From Ferdinandcohnia humi_A (GTDB lineage Bacteria; Bacillota; Bacilli; Bacillales; Bacillaceae_L): DNA of 64,000 nt. Position 1 is the stretch's first letter, and each line of letters opens with the position of its first letter. Under the pieces are notes generated by a model. It made no database searches, had not been told where the DNA came from, and saw only the letters and a list, made by a program, of their open reading frames with translations. The translations under genes and the position numbers were made by a program. The stretch is taken from NCBI GenBank assembly GCA_047608075.1, contig JBLKRX010000010.1, positions 62,001-126,000 on the forward strand. The letters run 5' to 3'. Of this stretch, positions 35,153-42,989 are shown piece by piece.

Positions 35153-36265
35153 TTATTGGAACGGTGTCCACATTGCATGCCAAACACCATTTTCCCCTTT
35201 TGCTAATTTAAATTCTAGTTTTTCTGATGAGTTCGGCATTGTAAATGCAACGTAGACTCTGTCTGAAGCTGTTTGAACGACCTCAAAATCACGAACCTTA
35301 TCAAGATTGATCATAAGCGTATTTTTTTCTTTCGATGCTTCACCAGTCATGTTTTCTTTTTTGTATGTCTCCATATCTACAGTAGCATCTGCTTTGTTAT
35401 GAAAATGATATAATGTCTCATAATCTTCTCCAGCTTTCGTCCACATATAGAGTTGGAAAATATCAAAAGGTTTTAAGTCTTTTAATACAGAAACATCTCT
35501 AGTTTCTCTAAATGTAGTGTGTAAATCTACTAGTTCTTGATCAACCTCTAACACTGATTTGGTTAATGCGATTTTTTCAGAAGAAGACTCAAGTGTAAAG
35601 TTGTTAATTGTTTTTACATCGTTCCCATTTGTATAAATAAAGGAAATGGATTCTCCGTCTTTGATTGATTTTAATTGTTCAATAGCTTCATCAGAAAGTT
35701 GAAATGCAGTAGCTGTTCCATCTACAATAATTTCAACCGTATGAGGATCGATTTGCCCTACGAATACACCATTCCCAGTTACAGCCATATCTTTAGAAAT
35801 AATAATGTCCGTTTTCACAGTAGCTTTTTCTTCCTTTGCTGTTAAAAAGACTTCTAGAACATATTCTCCTTTTGCAAGGTCAGATATTATAAACTCACTC
35901 ATCAATTCCTCATCATTTGTAAGAGTAACCTCTTCAACTGCTTGTGTTGACATAAGTTCCTCAGAATACTGTTTAATTTTATTTCCGTTTTTATCGTATA
36001 AAATATAATCAGCTTTCAAACCTGATGAAAATGTAAGCTTCTTGTCTTTACCTGAGATATTTTTAATCTTATAGCTTACTACTACACCTTTTTCTCCATC
36101 CTTTGTTGCGATACTTGTGCTAAAATTAACATTCACTTCGTCTTTTTTAGAACTTTCTATACCTGCACCTTGTGTTTTATCTGCACCATTTTCAGTACCA
36201 CACCCTGTTAATAGACCAAATACGATAGCTGACCCCAACACTACATTCCACTTTTTATTTTTCAT
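35153..36265 (-). CDS. Lipoprotein with BsuPI-type (intracellular proteinase inhibitor) domain
   Basis: A 370-residue lipoprotein. The signal peptide ends in the lipobox LTGC at about residues 19-22, so it is anchored outside the membrane. Residues about 45-160 carry a BsuPI-like beta domain: VNVNFSTSIATKDGEKGVVVSY, with the YKIKNISGKDKKLTFSSG segment and the EFIISDLAKGEYVLEVFLTA strand. A linker and a DUF-like C-terminal domain ending LKFELAKGENGVWHAMWTPF follow, with 'LKDLKPFDIFQLYMWTKAGEDYET' between. Function unknown, possibly protease control or surface binding. Terminated by the shared hairpin at 35099. Confidence 0.75.
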   Translation of the reverse strand: MKNKKWNVVLGSAIVFGLLTGCGTENGADKTQGAGIESSKKDEVNVNFSTSIATKDGEKGVVVSYKIKNISGKDKKLTFSSGLKADYILYDKNGNKIKQYSEELMSTQAVEEVTLTNDEELMSEFIISDLAKGEYVLEVFLTAKEEKATVKTDIIISKDMAVTGNGVFVGQIDPHTVEIIVDGTATAFQLSDEAIEQLKSIKDGESISFIYTNGNDVKTINNFTLESSSEKIALTKSVLEVDQELVDLHTTFRETRDVSVLKDLKPFDIFQLYMWTKAGEDYETLYHFHNKADATVDMETYKKENMTGEASKEKNTLMINLDKVRDFEVVQTASDRVYVAFTMPNSSEKLEFKLAKGENGVWHAMWTPFQ

Positions 36266-36592
36266 AATTTATTCTCTTTTTTATAAAACTGTTAATTAAT
36301 GGATTTCAGCTTAATAGACGTAGGTTTAGATTTAGAAGTTACATCCTATTAAAAATTTTACTATTCTGACAAATAGTTATGAGGTTATAAATAGGTCCAT
36401 GTATGTTAAAGTATGTATCTTTTAGCTAACGACCATAGAACTAAATATTATATAAATCCTGTCTTGAAATAGTTTAATTACAGTGTAAATTTACACTTTT
36501 TTTGTTTAATAAAGAGTTTCAAGCATTTTTCCTATCAAAGTTAACAAAAAAAAGCTCGCAGTTGGAGCCTGCGAGCTATTATTATCTATTTA
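36266..36592. other. Gene-free stretch with palindrome and htpG terminator
   Basis: No gene is visible. A perfect 16-bp palindrome, AGTGTAAATTTACACT at 36482-36497, is followed by a T-run on the plus strand. The htpG terminator is at 36550-36580 (annotated separately). Upstream of the lipoprotein gene I cannot identify a confident promoter. Confidence 0.5.
36550..36580 (-). terminator. Intrinsic terminator of htpG
   Basis: AGCTCGCAG (36553-36561) pairs with CTGCGAGCT (36569-36577), and a T-run follows in the minus direction. Confidence 0.88.
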
Positions 36593-38473
36593 TTACACCA
36601 TGATTTTGCAAATATCATTAGTGAACTCAACTGGATCTTGGATTGGTAAACCTTCGATAAGCAGTGCTTGGTTATATAGAAGATGGGTATATAAATCAAG
36701 CTTAGCTTTATCTGTTTCAAAAGCATTTTTCAAAGATTGGAATACTTCATGGTTGACGTTAATTTCCAACACTTTATCTGCTTTCACATTTTGATTATCA
36801 GGCATTGCATTTAGGATTTTTTCCATTTCAATTGAGATTTCACCATCTGTTGATAAGCATACTGGATGAGTTTTTAAACGTTTTGAGATCCGGACATCTG
36901 TCACCTTTCCAGTTAGTGCATTTTTCATATAATCGAAAAGTTCTTTGTTTTCATTTTTTTCCTCTTCACTTACATTCTTGCTCTCATCTGGTTCAAAGCC
37001 TAAATCACTGCTAGACACTGATTTAAATTCCTTTTCCTTATAGGACATCAACATTTTAATAGCAAACTCATCAATATCCTCTGTGAAGTAAAGAATTTCG
37101 TAGCCCTTGTCTGCGACCAATTCTGTTTGTGGCAGCTTATCAATTCTTTCAACAGATTCTCCAGTTGCATAATAAATATATTTCTGATCTTCTGGCATTC
37201 TAGTTACATATTCCTCTATAGTAACTAGCTTCTTGTCTTTAGAAGAGTGGAATAGTAGTAGATCTTGTAATGTTTCTTTATTTGCACCAAAATCGCTATA
37301 TACTCCAAACTTTAGCTGTCTACCAAAGCTCTTATAAAACTCTTCATATTTTTCACGTTCATTTTTTAATAAAGCTTGTAGTTCACTTTTTATTTTTTTG
37401 TTAATGTTTTTAGCGATTAGTTTTAATTGACGGTCGTGCTGTAGCATTTCCCTTGAGATATTGAGGGATAAATCCTCAGAATCTACCATTCCTTTGACAA
37501 AACTAAAATAGTCAGGTAGTAAATCAGCACATTTATTCATGATTAAAACTCCGTTTGAATACAATTCGAGTCCTTTTTCGAATTCTTTTGAGTAATAATC
37601 AAATGGAATATTTTCAGGAATATAAAGGATTGCGTTATAGCGAATTGTTCCGTCAACACTTATATGAATGTGTTTTAATGGTTTATCAAAGCCATAATGT
37701 TTTTCATTGTAGAATTTTTCATAGTCTTCATCAGTAAGTTCACTTTTATTTTTTCTCCAGATTGGAACCATGCTGTTAATGATTTGTTCCTCTACTACTT
37801 CTTCGTATTCGTTTTCGGTACCTTCTTTTTTCTTGCTTGTTTTTACATCCATCTTAATTGGATAGCGGATGAAGTCTGAGTATTTTTTGATAATTGATTT
37901 TAAACGGTATTCTTCTAAATATTCATCATAACTATCATCTTCTGTATTTTCTTTGATTTTCAGAATAATATCGGTTCCAACTGTTTCTTTTTTAACAGGT
38001 ACAATTGTATATCCGTCAGCACCCTTTGATTCCCATTTATATGCTTCGTCACCGTCTAACGCTTTGCTTATTACAGTTACAACATCTGCAACCATAAACG
38101 CAGCATAAAATCCAACTCCAAATTGGCCGATAATATCATGTCCATCTTTTAATTCCGTCTCATTTTTAAAAGCAAGTGAACCACTTTTTGCTATTGTTCC
38201 TAGATTTGCTTCGAGTTCTTCCTTTGTCATTCCTATTCCAGTATCTGAAATAGTAAGTGTTCGATTTTCCTTGTCAGCGGATACTTTTATGTAGTAGCTA
38301 TCCTTATTAAACTGGTAGCGGTCATCTGTTAATGCTTTGTAATAGATTTTATCGATTGCATCACTTGCGTTTGAAATGAGTTCTCTCAAGAATACCTCTC
38401 GTTGTGAGTAGATAGAGTTAATCATCATTTCTAACAGTCGTTTTGATTCAGCTTTAAATTGTTTTTTAGCCAT
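36593..38473 (-). CDS. htpG: Molecular chaperone HtpG (bacterial Hsp90)
   Basis: A 626-residue Hsp90. The N-terminal GHKL ATPase has ELISNASDAIDK, DTGIGMT and the GQFGVGFYAAFM lid segment. The middle domain includes SREMLQHDRQLK, and the C-terminal dimerisation domain follows. The eukaryotic charged linker is absent, as expected for bacteria. I start at 38473 (MAKKQFKAES) with AAGGGGAG upstream; an upstream in-frame ATG at 38491 is overlapped by that site. A perfect CIRCE element lies 70 bp upstream, so HrcA control is expected. This differs from B. subtilis, whose htpG is HrcA-independent. Confidence 0.97.
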   Translation of the reverse strand: MAKKQFKAESKRLLEMMINSIYSQREVFLRELISNASDAIDKIYYKALTDDRYQFNKDSYYIKVSADKENRTLTISDTGIGMTKEELEANLGTIAKSGSLAFKNETELKDGHDIIGQFGVGFYAAFMVADVVTVISKALDGDEAYKWESKGADGYTIVPVKKETVGTDIILKIKENTEDDSYDEYLEEYRLKSIIKKYSDFIRYPIKMDVKTSKKKEGTENEYEEVVEEQIINSMVPIWRKNKSELTDEDYEKFYNEKHYGFDKPLKHIHISVDGTIRYNAILYIPENIPFDYYSKEFEKGLELYSNGVLIMNKCADLLPDYFSFVKGMVDSEDLSLNISREMLQHDRQLKLIAKNINKKIKSELQALLKNEREKYEEFYKSFGRQLKFGVYSDFGANKETLQDLLLFHSSKDKKLVTIEEYVTRMPEDQKYIYYATGESVERIDKLPQTELVADKGYEILYFTEDIDEFAIKMLMSYKEKEFKSVSSSDLGFEPDESKNVSEEEKNENKELFDYMKNALTGKVTDVRISKRLKTHPVCLSTDGEISIEMEKILNAMPDNQNVKADKVLEINVNHEVFQSLKNAFETDKAKLDLYTHLLYNQALLIEGLPIQDPVEFTNDICKIMV

Positions 38474-38543
38474 AGAATTCTCCCCTTTCATATAATAAAA
38501 ACGAAAATAACTAGTGTATGGAAATCGGCCATTTGAAATAATT

Positions 38544-38570
38544 TTAGCACTCTAACAAGAAGAGTGCTAA
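38544..38570. promoter_or_regulatory. CIRCE element (HrcA operator) upstream of htpG
   Basis: TTAGCACTC (38544-38552), a 9-bp spacer TAACAAGAA and GAGTGCTAA (38562-38570) match the CIRCE consensus exactly. The arms are perfectly inverted. It lies between the promoter and the htpG ATG at 38473, in the normal place for HrcA repression. Confidence 0.97.
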
Positions 38571-38581
38571 CCACCAATTTT

Positions 38582-38610
38582 TAAATATCATATTTTTTTT
38601 CTTATGTCAA
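38582..38610 (-). promoter_or_regulatory. Sigma-A promoter of htpG
   Basis: On the minus strand TTGACA (38610-38605) and TATTTA (38587-38582) are 17 bp apart and directly precede the CIRCE element. Confidence 0.7.
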
Positions 38611-38623
38611 TACAATCCTAAAA

Positions 38624-39535
38624 CTACTGTTCTATAAATGCAGTGATCACGTCTTTTAACTCAATATATGCTTGGTCACCAAAATCTATTAATTTTTCAA
38701 TAAAGGATAGGTCGTCAAAAGGTATTTCCTGACCAAGTTCTTTGTTTATTCGTAAATAATTTTCACCTAATAGATGAGTGCAATGATAGGTTATTGACTC
38801 TGATAGTAAATTAAGTGTTAAATCTAAAAGCTTTGGGGTCATTCTCATGGATGGAAATTGAAAGGGTAACCATCTGATGATTCCCCAATCTTTTTCATGC
38901 TCGTTGGAAAAATCAATCTCTTGTAACCCGGTTCCAAGTGATAAAATTCTTATTTCTGAAGTACTTTTTTGAAACGTATCAATTGCCTCAGTTATACAAA
39001 CGAGTGATGGATTGTTTGCCCATAATCCCCCATCGATTGCAAGGTAATGGTTGTTAATATTATTTGGAGGAAAATACATTGGTGCTGAACATGACGAAAG
39101 AACTGCATCCCATAGCATAATGGAATGGTCATTCTTTATTGGATCTCCATAATTTGATCGATGGACAAATGGTTTGCCATGAGTAATATCAACAGCAGGT
39201 ATCAGAAGTGGTTTGGAAATATCTGCAAGCGTAACGTTTCCAAACGCTTTTTGTAAATAACGTCGTAAAAATTTTTCACTATAGACACTTTTTAAAATAG
39301 CCACCTTTGACTGCTTCACAAAAATCTTCTTTCCATATTTGATGTACCCTTCTAGCACGTCGCCCATACTTATTTTTAAAGCAGCAGAAGCTGCAATAAT
39401 TGAACCAGTACTTGTCCCAGCAAGAAGTTCAAACATCTCTGCAACTGGTCTCTTAAATTGTTTTTCAATTGCGTGTAATATGGCTATGGAGAACACGCCG
39501 CGAATTCCGCCCCCATCAATGCATAGCATTTTCAT
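38624..39535 (-). CDS. Patatin-like phospholipase
   Basis: A patatin-fold lipid acyl hydrolase of about 303 residues. The oxyanion loop GGGIRG is at residues 8-13, the nucleophile motif GTSTGS at 40-45 (Ser42), and the DGG catalytic Asp in AIDGGLWANNP near 167. The Ser-Asp dyad is complete, so it should be active on membrane or lipid substrates. It has no signal peptide and is cytoplasmic. I start at ATG 39535 with AAGGTG six bases upstream; GTG 39544 is the alternative. No CBASS or other defence partner gene is nearby, so a stand-alone role is more likely. Confidence 0.85.
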   Translation of the reverse strand: MKMLCIDGGGIRGVFSIAILHAIEKQFKRPVAEMFELLAGTSTGSIIAASAALKISMGDVLEGYIKYGKKIFVKQSKVAILKSVYSEKFLRRYLQKAFGNVTLADISKPLLIPAVDITHGKPFVHRSNYGDPIKNDHSIMLWDAVLSSCSAPMYFPPNNINNHYLAIDGGLWANNPSLVCITEAIDTFQKSTSEIRILSLGTGLQEIDFSNEHEKDWGIIRWLPFQFPSMRMTPKLLDLTLNLLSESITYHCTHLLGENYLRINKELGQEIPFDDLSFIEKLIDFGDQAYIELKDVITAFIEQ

Positions 39536-39631
39536 ATTTTTCACCTTTTTAAGCTGTTTTTCTATTAGTATTACCTAAAAATAGACTGCTCATGAATCTG
39601 GGTACTGTAAATGACTAAAAAAGGATTCCTA

Positions 39632-39859
39632 CTACAAGTAACTTGTAAGCTTAGCTTTTATTCCCATCGGGAAAACGGTGTTGTCAGAGATTGGTCCTTT
39701 ACTTGCTCTTGGTACTACAAAGCTAGCACTTTCTAAGTTAGAAGGTACGATACTGACGAATCTTTCCTACTCAGCTTCCTTCGTAACCTTAAGTGGGTCA
39801 AACTCCGAAATTTACCACCCAACAAGACCCTTTAATGTAAAAGATAAAAATGCTTTCCC
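39632..39859 (-). pseudogene. Decayed coding remnant, about 75 codons, two in-frame stops
   Basis: On the minus strand one frame reads as protein-like sequence interrupted by TAA and TAG: GKAFLSFTLKGLVGW, stop, ISEFDPLKVTKEAE, stop, ERFVSIVPSNLESASFVVPR, then ASKGPISDNTVFPMGIKA and a C terminus ending KLTSYL. The composition and smooth reading through both stops suggest a degraded gene. I do not recognise the family. The remaining bases of the 39536-39910 gap show no other gene. Confidence 0.4.
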
Positions 39860-39910
39860 TTAGTTAAATACGAATAAAAATTTGAGGGAGTTTTATTAAA
39901 ATTAGTGAAC

Positions 39911-40360
39911 TCACCTATTAACAGTCACAAAATAATCGTTTTTTCGATAGGCAACGCCTTCCATAGTGGCAATTAGTTCATCATTGCTTTTAATTTGAAT
40001 TTTATACCAGGCAATTCTATTGCTCTTCTTCTCTTCGTTTGCGGATGCCTTAAGAGTTGTTCCATTTGTCACGGCTGCCATGAAATGAATAGTATTTGAT
40101 AAAGCTACAGCTGATTTACCATAAGATTTACTTGCAGCTTCGAAGACATAATCGGCTATAGCAAAAATGATTGCTCCGTGTACGGTGCCATGAGCATTTA
40201 ACATAAAATCCGAGATTTCTAATTCTGCACTAGCACTTCCAGGACCTATTTCTATTAATTTAATACCTAAAAATTTTGCATAAGGTTCTTCTTTCATCAC
40301 CTCTATAATGGCATTCTTATATTGTGAATGTAAGTTATTTTCATCAAGAAATGGCTCCAT
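39911..40360 (-). CDS. PaaI-family hotdog thioesterase
   Basis: A 149-residue acyl-CoA thioesterase of the hotdog fold. The motif NAHGTVHGAIIFAIADYVFEAAS carries the HGxxIFxxAD catalytic signature used by PaaI-type enzymes; its core is HGAIIFAIAD. Lengths and the following ALSNTIHFMAAVTNGTTL strand match. It hydrolyses an acyl- or aryl-CoA, substrate unknown. It is followed by the patatin gene on the same strand, with about 375 bp between, so no operon is clear. The selB-selW unit is on the same strand upstream but separated by a terminator. Confidence 0.85.
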   Translation of the reverse strand: MEPFLDENNLHSQYKNAIIEVMKEEPYAKFLGIKLIEIGPGSASAELEISDFMLNAHGTVHGAIIFAIADYVFEAASKSYGKSAVALSNTIHFMAAVTNGTTLKASANEEKKSNRIAWYKIQIKSNDELIATMEGVAYRKNDYFVTVNR

Positions 40361-40451
40361 GGTATACCTCCTTGTTTTTTTATTGGCTATTCGATATTGG
40401 TTATATGTATTCCTCTAATTTAGTTCTACCTTCTGAAACTTTACGAATAAA

Positions 40452-40484
40452 AAAGATGCCTTTCCATCCTGGGGGCATCAACAA
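40452..40484 (-). terminator. Intrinsic terminator of the selB-selW unit
   Basis: GATGCC and GGCATC (40455-40460 and 40474-40479) pair across a 13-base loop, and on the minus strand a T6 run follows. It lies just after the stop of the selW-like gene. Confidence 0.85.
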
Positions 40485-40492
40485 ATATCTGG

Positions 40493-40726
40493 TTATTTCT
40501 CCATTTCTTTAATGATCTCTTCAACAATAGGAAATCGACCCATTTCCTTTTTAGAAAATATTTTTTCATCATTAACCGTAACTTCAAAGACTCCACCTGA
40601 AGCAGGAATGAGCTCAAAGGTCGAAATGCTCTGTCTAAAATGAGTTAGTAATTTTTCCGCAAGACCTGCGGCTTTTGGTGCATAGTTTCACTGCATGCAA
40701 AATTCAATTGACACCTTGTATCTCAT
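40493..40726 (-). CDS. SelW-like (Rdx family) selenoprotein with in-frame UGA
   Basis: A 77-residue thioredoxin-like Rdx-family protein, missed by normal ORF calling because codon 13 is TGA (40690-40688). Reading it as Sec gives MRYKVSIEFCMQU, so the redox motif is CxxU, the known active site of SelW/SelT/SelH-type proteins. After U come NYAPKAAGLAEKLL and LIPASGGVFEVTVNDEKIFSK, matching the family strand order. The start at 40726 is 11 bp after the selB stop, with AGGAGG before it. A hairpin begins 16 nt after the UGA (see SECIS entry). Probable role: cytoplasmic thiol/selenol redox chemistry. Confidence 0.9.
40657..40671 (-). promoter_or_regulatory. Bacterial SECIS hairpin in the selW-like mRNA
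   Basis: On the minus strand CCGCA-GGTCT-TGCGG forms a 5-bp stem with a loop starting GGU, 16 nt downstream of the UGA. The core GCAGGUCU...UGC equals the apical part of the E. coli fdhF SECIS, whose GU loop bases contact SelB. The same core occurs in selD of this window. Confidence 0.85.
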
Positions 40727-40737
40727 ATTAAAACCTC

Positions 40738-42639
40738 CTATTTTGTTCTATTCCACTCGCGATTTCCATCGACTCGTGAAGTAATATCCATTTTGTCTAA
40801 TAGCTCTAAAAAAGGGATAAGGTACTTTCTTGATAGACCTAGTATATCCTTAGCTTCTGACAAACTAAAGGATTCATTTGTTCGTTCCCTAAGTTTCTGT
40901 ACGGCTATCTCTAGAGCTTTAGAATGCAGTAAAGTAGTATCAGTTAAAATCACTGCTTTACCTGTTTTTAAAAGATACATACGAAGCTCACTAGCATCCT
41001 GTGGTGAAACAGTTGTTCCCTGGCAATAATCTTCCCATCTTTTAGGACTCAGTTCATCTTCTTGTAACTGTTTTATGACTTGCTCCATTATTTTTTTCTT
41101 CGACTTAGGAAGTGAAGGATGGAAGGATGCTTCGAAAAGATATTGTTCTTCCTTCTTTATTATCTTTTGTTCAATTAACTTCTCTAAGCTATATTCAACC
41201 AATTCCTTAGGAAAAGTTTGACCAATGACTTGGAGGAGCTCTGCCTTACTTATGCCTATTCTCATAGAGTGTTTTATATGATATTCACGTAACTGTTCTA
41301 CTATGACAGCTGAAAGCTCATGCAAGCAAGAGGTTGAACTATAGCATTCATCAGAAACCTTGACATATTCACCATCAGATACAGCCTCTGTAAGAATGAG
41401 AAGAATCTCGTCTTTATCGATTGAAGCTAACGAAACAAGCTTTTGTATAGTAAGCAGTTTATGAGTTTTTAGTAAGTCTAGTATTATTTCTTGTGGCGAA
41501 CTTTCCTTTTGTCGTGATAGCATTTTAATCGATTTTTCACCAAATTTATATTTACCAGCTAATGGTTGAATCACCCATCCTCCACCTAGAGTTTCGACAG
41601 GAGTTGGTCGCCTTAAAATGAATCTGTCACCTCGTTTAACGACAATCTCACTTTCCAATCTGATTTGGCAAAGAATCTCTTCGGTCGTGTCCTTGACCTC
41701 ATTTCGATCAAAGAAGACAATTGTCCCGAACGTTTCAGACGTTCCTATATGAAGCTTTATAGGCGAACGCTGCTTTAGAGGCAATGAAAGTGTATCTACT
41801 AACCGTAGTGCAACATCAATTGTTTTTGTTACATGATAGTTGGTAGAATCTACAAGTACATTTCCTCTGCTAATCTCATTTTTCGAAACACCAGCAATAT
41901 TTATTGCTGCTCTTTGCCCAGCTATAGCATGAGTGGTCACTTGATGATGTACTTGAATTTGTCGTACTTTTACCTTTTTCCCTTGTGGGAGTAACATTAC
42001 ATTACTATCTTTCGTTACAACTCCCTCAAATACTGTACCTCTTACAATTGTACCATGTCCTTGTAGTGTAAAAGCTTGGTCGATTGGTAATCTGAAGGAA
42101 GTAAGGATATCCCGTTGCTTTAATTTCTCTATTTGGTTACTAATGGTTTCTAGTAACTCCGGGATCCCTTTTCCAGATATACTGTCTATATAGTGTATCG
42201 GTGCATTTTTAAAAGTTGTTTCAGACATGAAATCCTTTATGTCTTCCGTTACAAGTCCCAGTATATCGTCTTCAACTTTTTCGACTTTTGTAACTACAAC
42301 TATACAATGCGAGATTCCTAAAAACTCTACTATTTGAAGATGTTCTTTCGTTTGAGGCATTACTCCTTCGTCTCCAGCAATCACGATTAAGACAAGGTCT
42401 ATTCCAGCTACCCCTGCTATCATTTGACGAATAAAACGTTCGTGTCCTGGTACATCAACAATCGAGACATTTTTGCCGTTAGACAATTGAAGGGGGGCAA
42501 AACCTGGTTCAATTGAGATATTTCGTTCTTTCTCTTCTTTTAAACGATCTGTATCGACCCCTGTTAGCGCTTTAGTAAGTGTTGTTTTTCCATGGTCAAT
42601 ATGTCCAGCCATACCAATCGTGAAAAATGTGTCTTTCAT
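40738..42639 (-). CDS. selB: Selenocysteine-specific elongation factor SelB
   Basis: A 633-residue translation factor delivering Sec-tRNA to UGA codons. The GTPase domain has GHIDHGKTT (residues 12-20), DVPGHERF and the VVTKVEKV G4 region. The EF-Tu-like barrels follow (GHGTIVRGTVF, GDRFILRRPTPVETLGGG). The C-terminal region, about 380-633, consists of winged-helix repeats that bind the SECIS hairpin. AGGAGG precedes the ATG at 42639. The gene runs into the SelW-like gene 11 bp after its stop and is divergent from the tRNA-Sec and selD genes. Confidence 0.97.
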   Translation of the reverse strand: MKDTFFTIGMAGHIDHGKTTLTKALTGVDTDRLKEEKERNISIEPGFAPLQLSNGKNVSIVDVPGHERFIRQMIAGVAGIDLVLIVIAGDEGVMPQTKEHLQIVEFLGISHCIVVVTKVEKVEDDILGLVTEDIKDFMSETTFKNAPIHYIDSISGKGIPELLETISNQIEKLKQRDILTSFRLPIDQAFTLQGHGTIVRGTVFEGVVTKDSNVMLLPQGKKVKVRQIQVHHQVTTHAIAGQRAAINIAGVSKNEISRGNVLVDSTNYHVTKTIDVALRLVDTLSLPLKQRSPIKLHIGTSETFGTIVFFDRNEVKDTTEEILCQIRLESEIVVKRGDRFILRRPTPVETLGGGWVIQPLAGKYKFGEKSIKMLSRQKESSPQEIILDLLKTHKLLTIQKLVSLASIDKDEILLILTEAVSDGEYVKVSDECYSSTSCLHELSAVIVEQLREYHIKHSMRIGISKAELLQVIGQTFPKELVEYSLEKLIEQKIIKKEEQYLFEASFHPSLPKSKKKIMEQVIKQLQEDELSPKRWEDYCQGTTVSPQDASELRMYLLKTGKAVILTDTTLLHSKALEIAVQKLRERTNESFSLSEAKDILGLSRKYLIPFLELLDKMDITSRVDGNREWNRTK

Positions 42640-42743
42640 TTTCTACCTCCTTGCCTTTTATCTCTGTTTCTAACTCTTACTTTACTAATAAGTTTGTTCG
42701 TATTTCAAGCAAGGTGTTTATTTGGATACGAAAACCTTTCTAT

Positions 42744-42773
42744 TTGCTATAAAAAGTGACTCCTGTATATAAT
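42744..42773 (+). promoter_or_regulatory. Probable promoter for tRNA-Sec and selD
   Basis: TTGCTA (42744-42749) and TATAAT (42768-42773) are separated by 18 bp, and a TG precedes the -10. It lies 59 bp upstream of the tRNA and would serve both the tRNA and selD. Confidence 0.65.
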
Positions 42774-42832
42774 GAAAGGTATGGTAAAATGTATTCTGAG
42801 ATGATTATCGAGAATAAAATAATCACAATTAA

Positions 42833-42929
42833 GGGGCTGGCTGGGTGGCTGGTGTCCCCCTGAGTCTTCAAAACTCTGAGGGAGGCGCGTGTCGTCTCCG
42901 GTGGGTTCGATTCCCACACAGTCCCGCCA
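42833..42929 (+). tRNA. selC: tRNA-Sec (anticodon UCA), long variable arm
   Basis: A 97-nt tRNA with an encoded CCA end. The anticodon TCA is at 42868-42870 in the loop CTTCAAA. The T arm is GTGGG-TTCGATT-CCCAC. The acceptor stem is 5' GGGGCTG and 3' CAGTCCC, seven pairs including one G-U, followed by a G-A at the eighth position. The variable arm is long (about 20 nt, GAGGCGCGTGTCGTCTCC region). These are selC hallmarks, and selD follows by 60 bp, which supports the call. Confidence 0.96.
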
Positions 42930-42989
42930 AAATAATGAAATTACTATAACTGAGATTGGAATTTATTCATATGAGAGGAGTGATTGTAG

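Noticed and set aside
38624..39535. The patatin as part of a CBASS defence operon
   Set aside because: No cyclase, sensor or other defence gene lies beside it; neighbours are htpG and a PaaI-type thioesterase.
39678..39863. A plus-strand 61-codon frame opposite the decayed gene
   Set aside because: It is the antisense of a better minus-strand reading and has no ribosome site.
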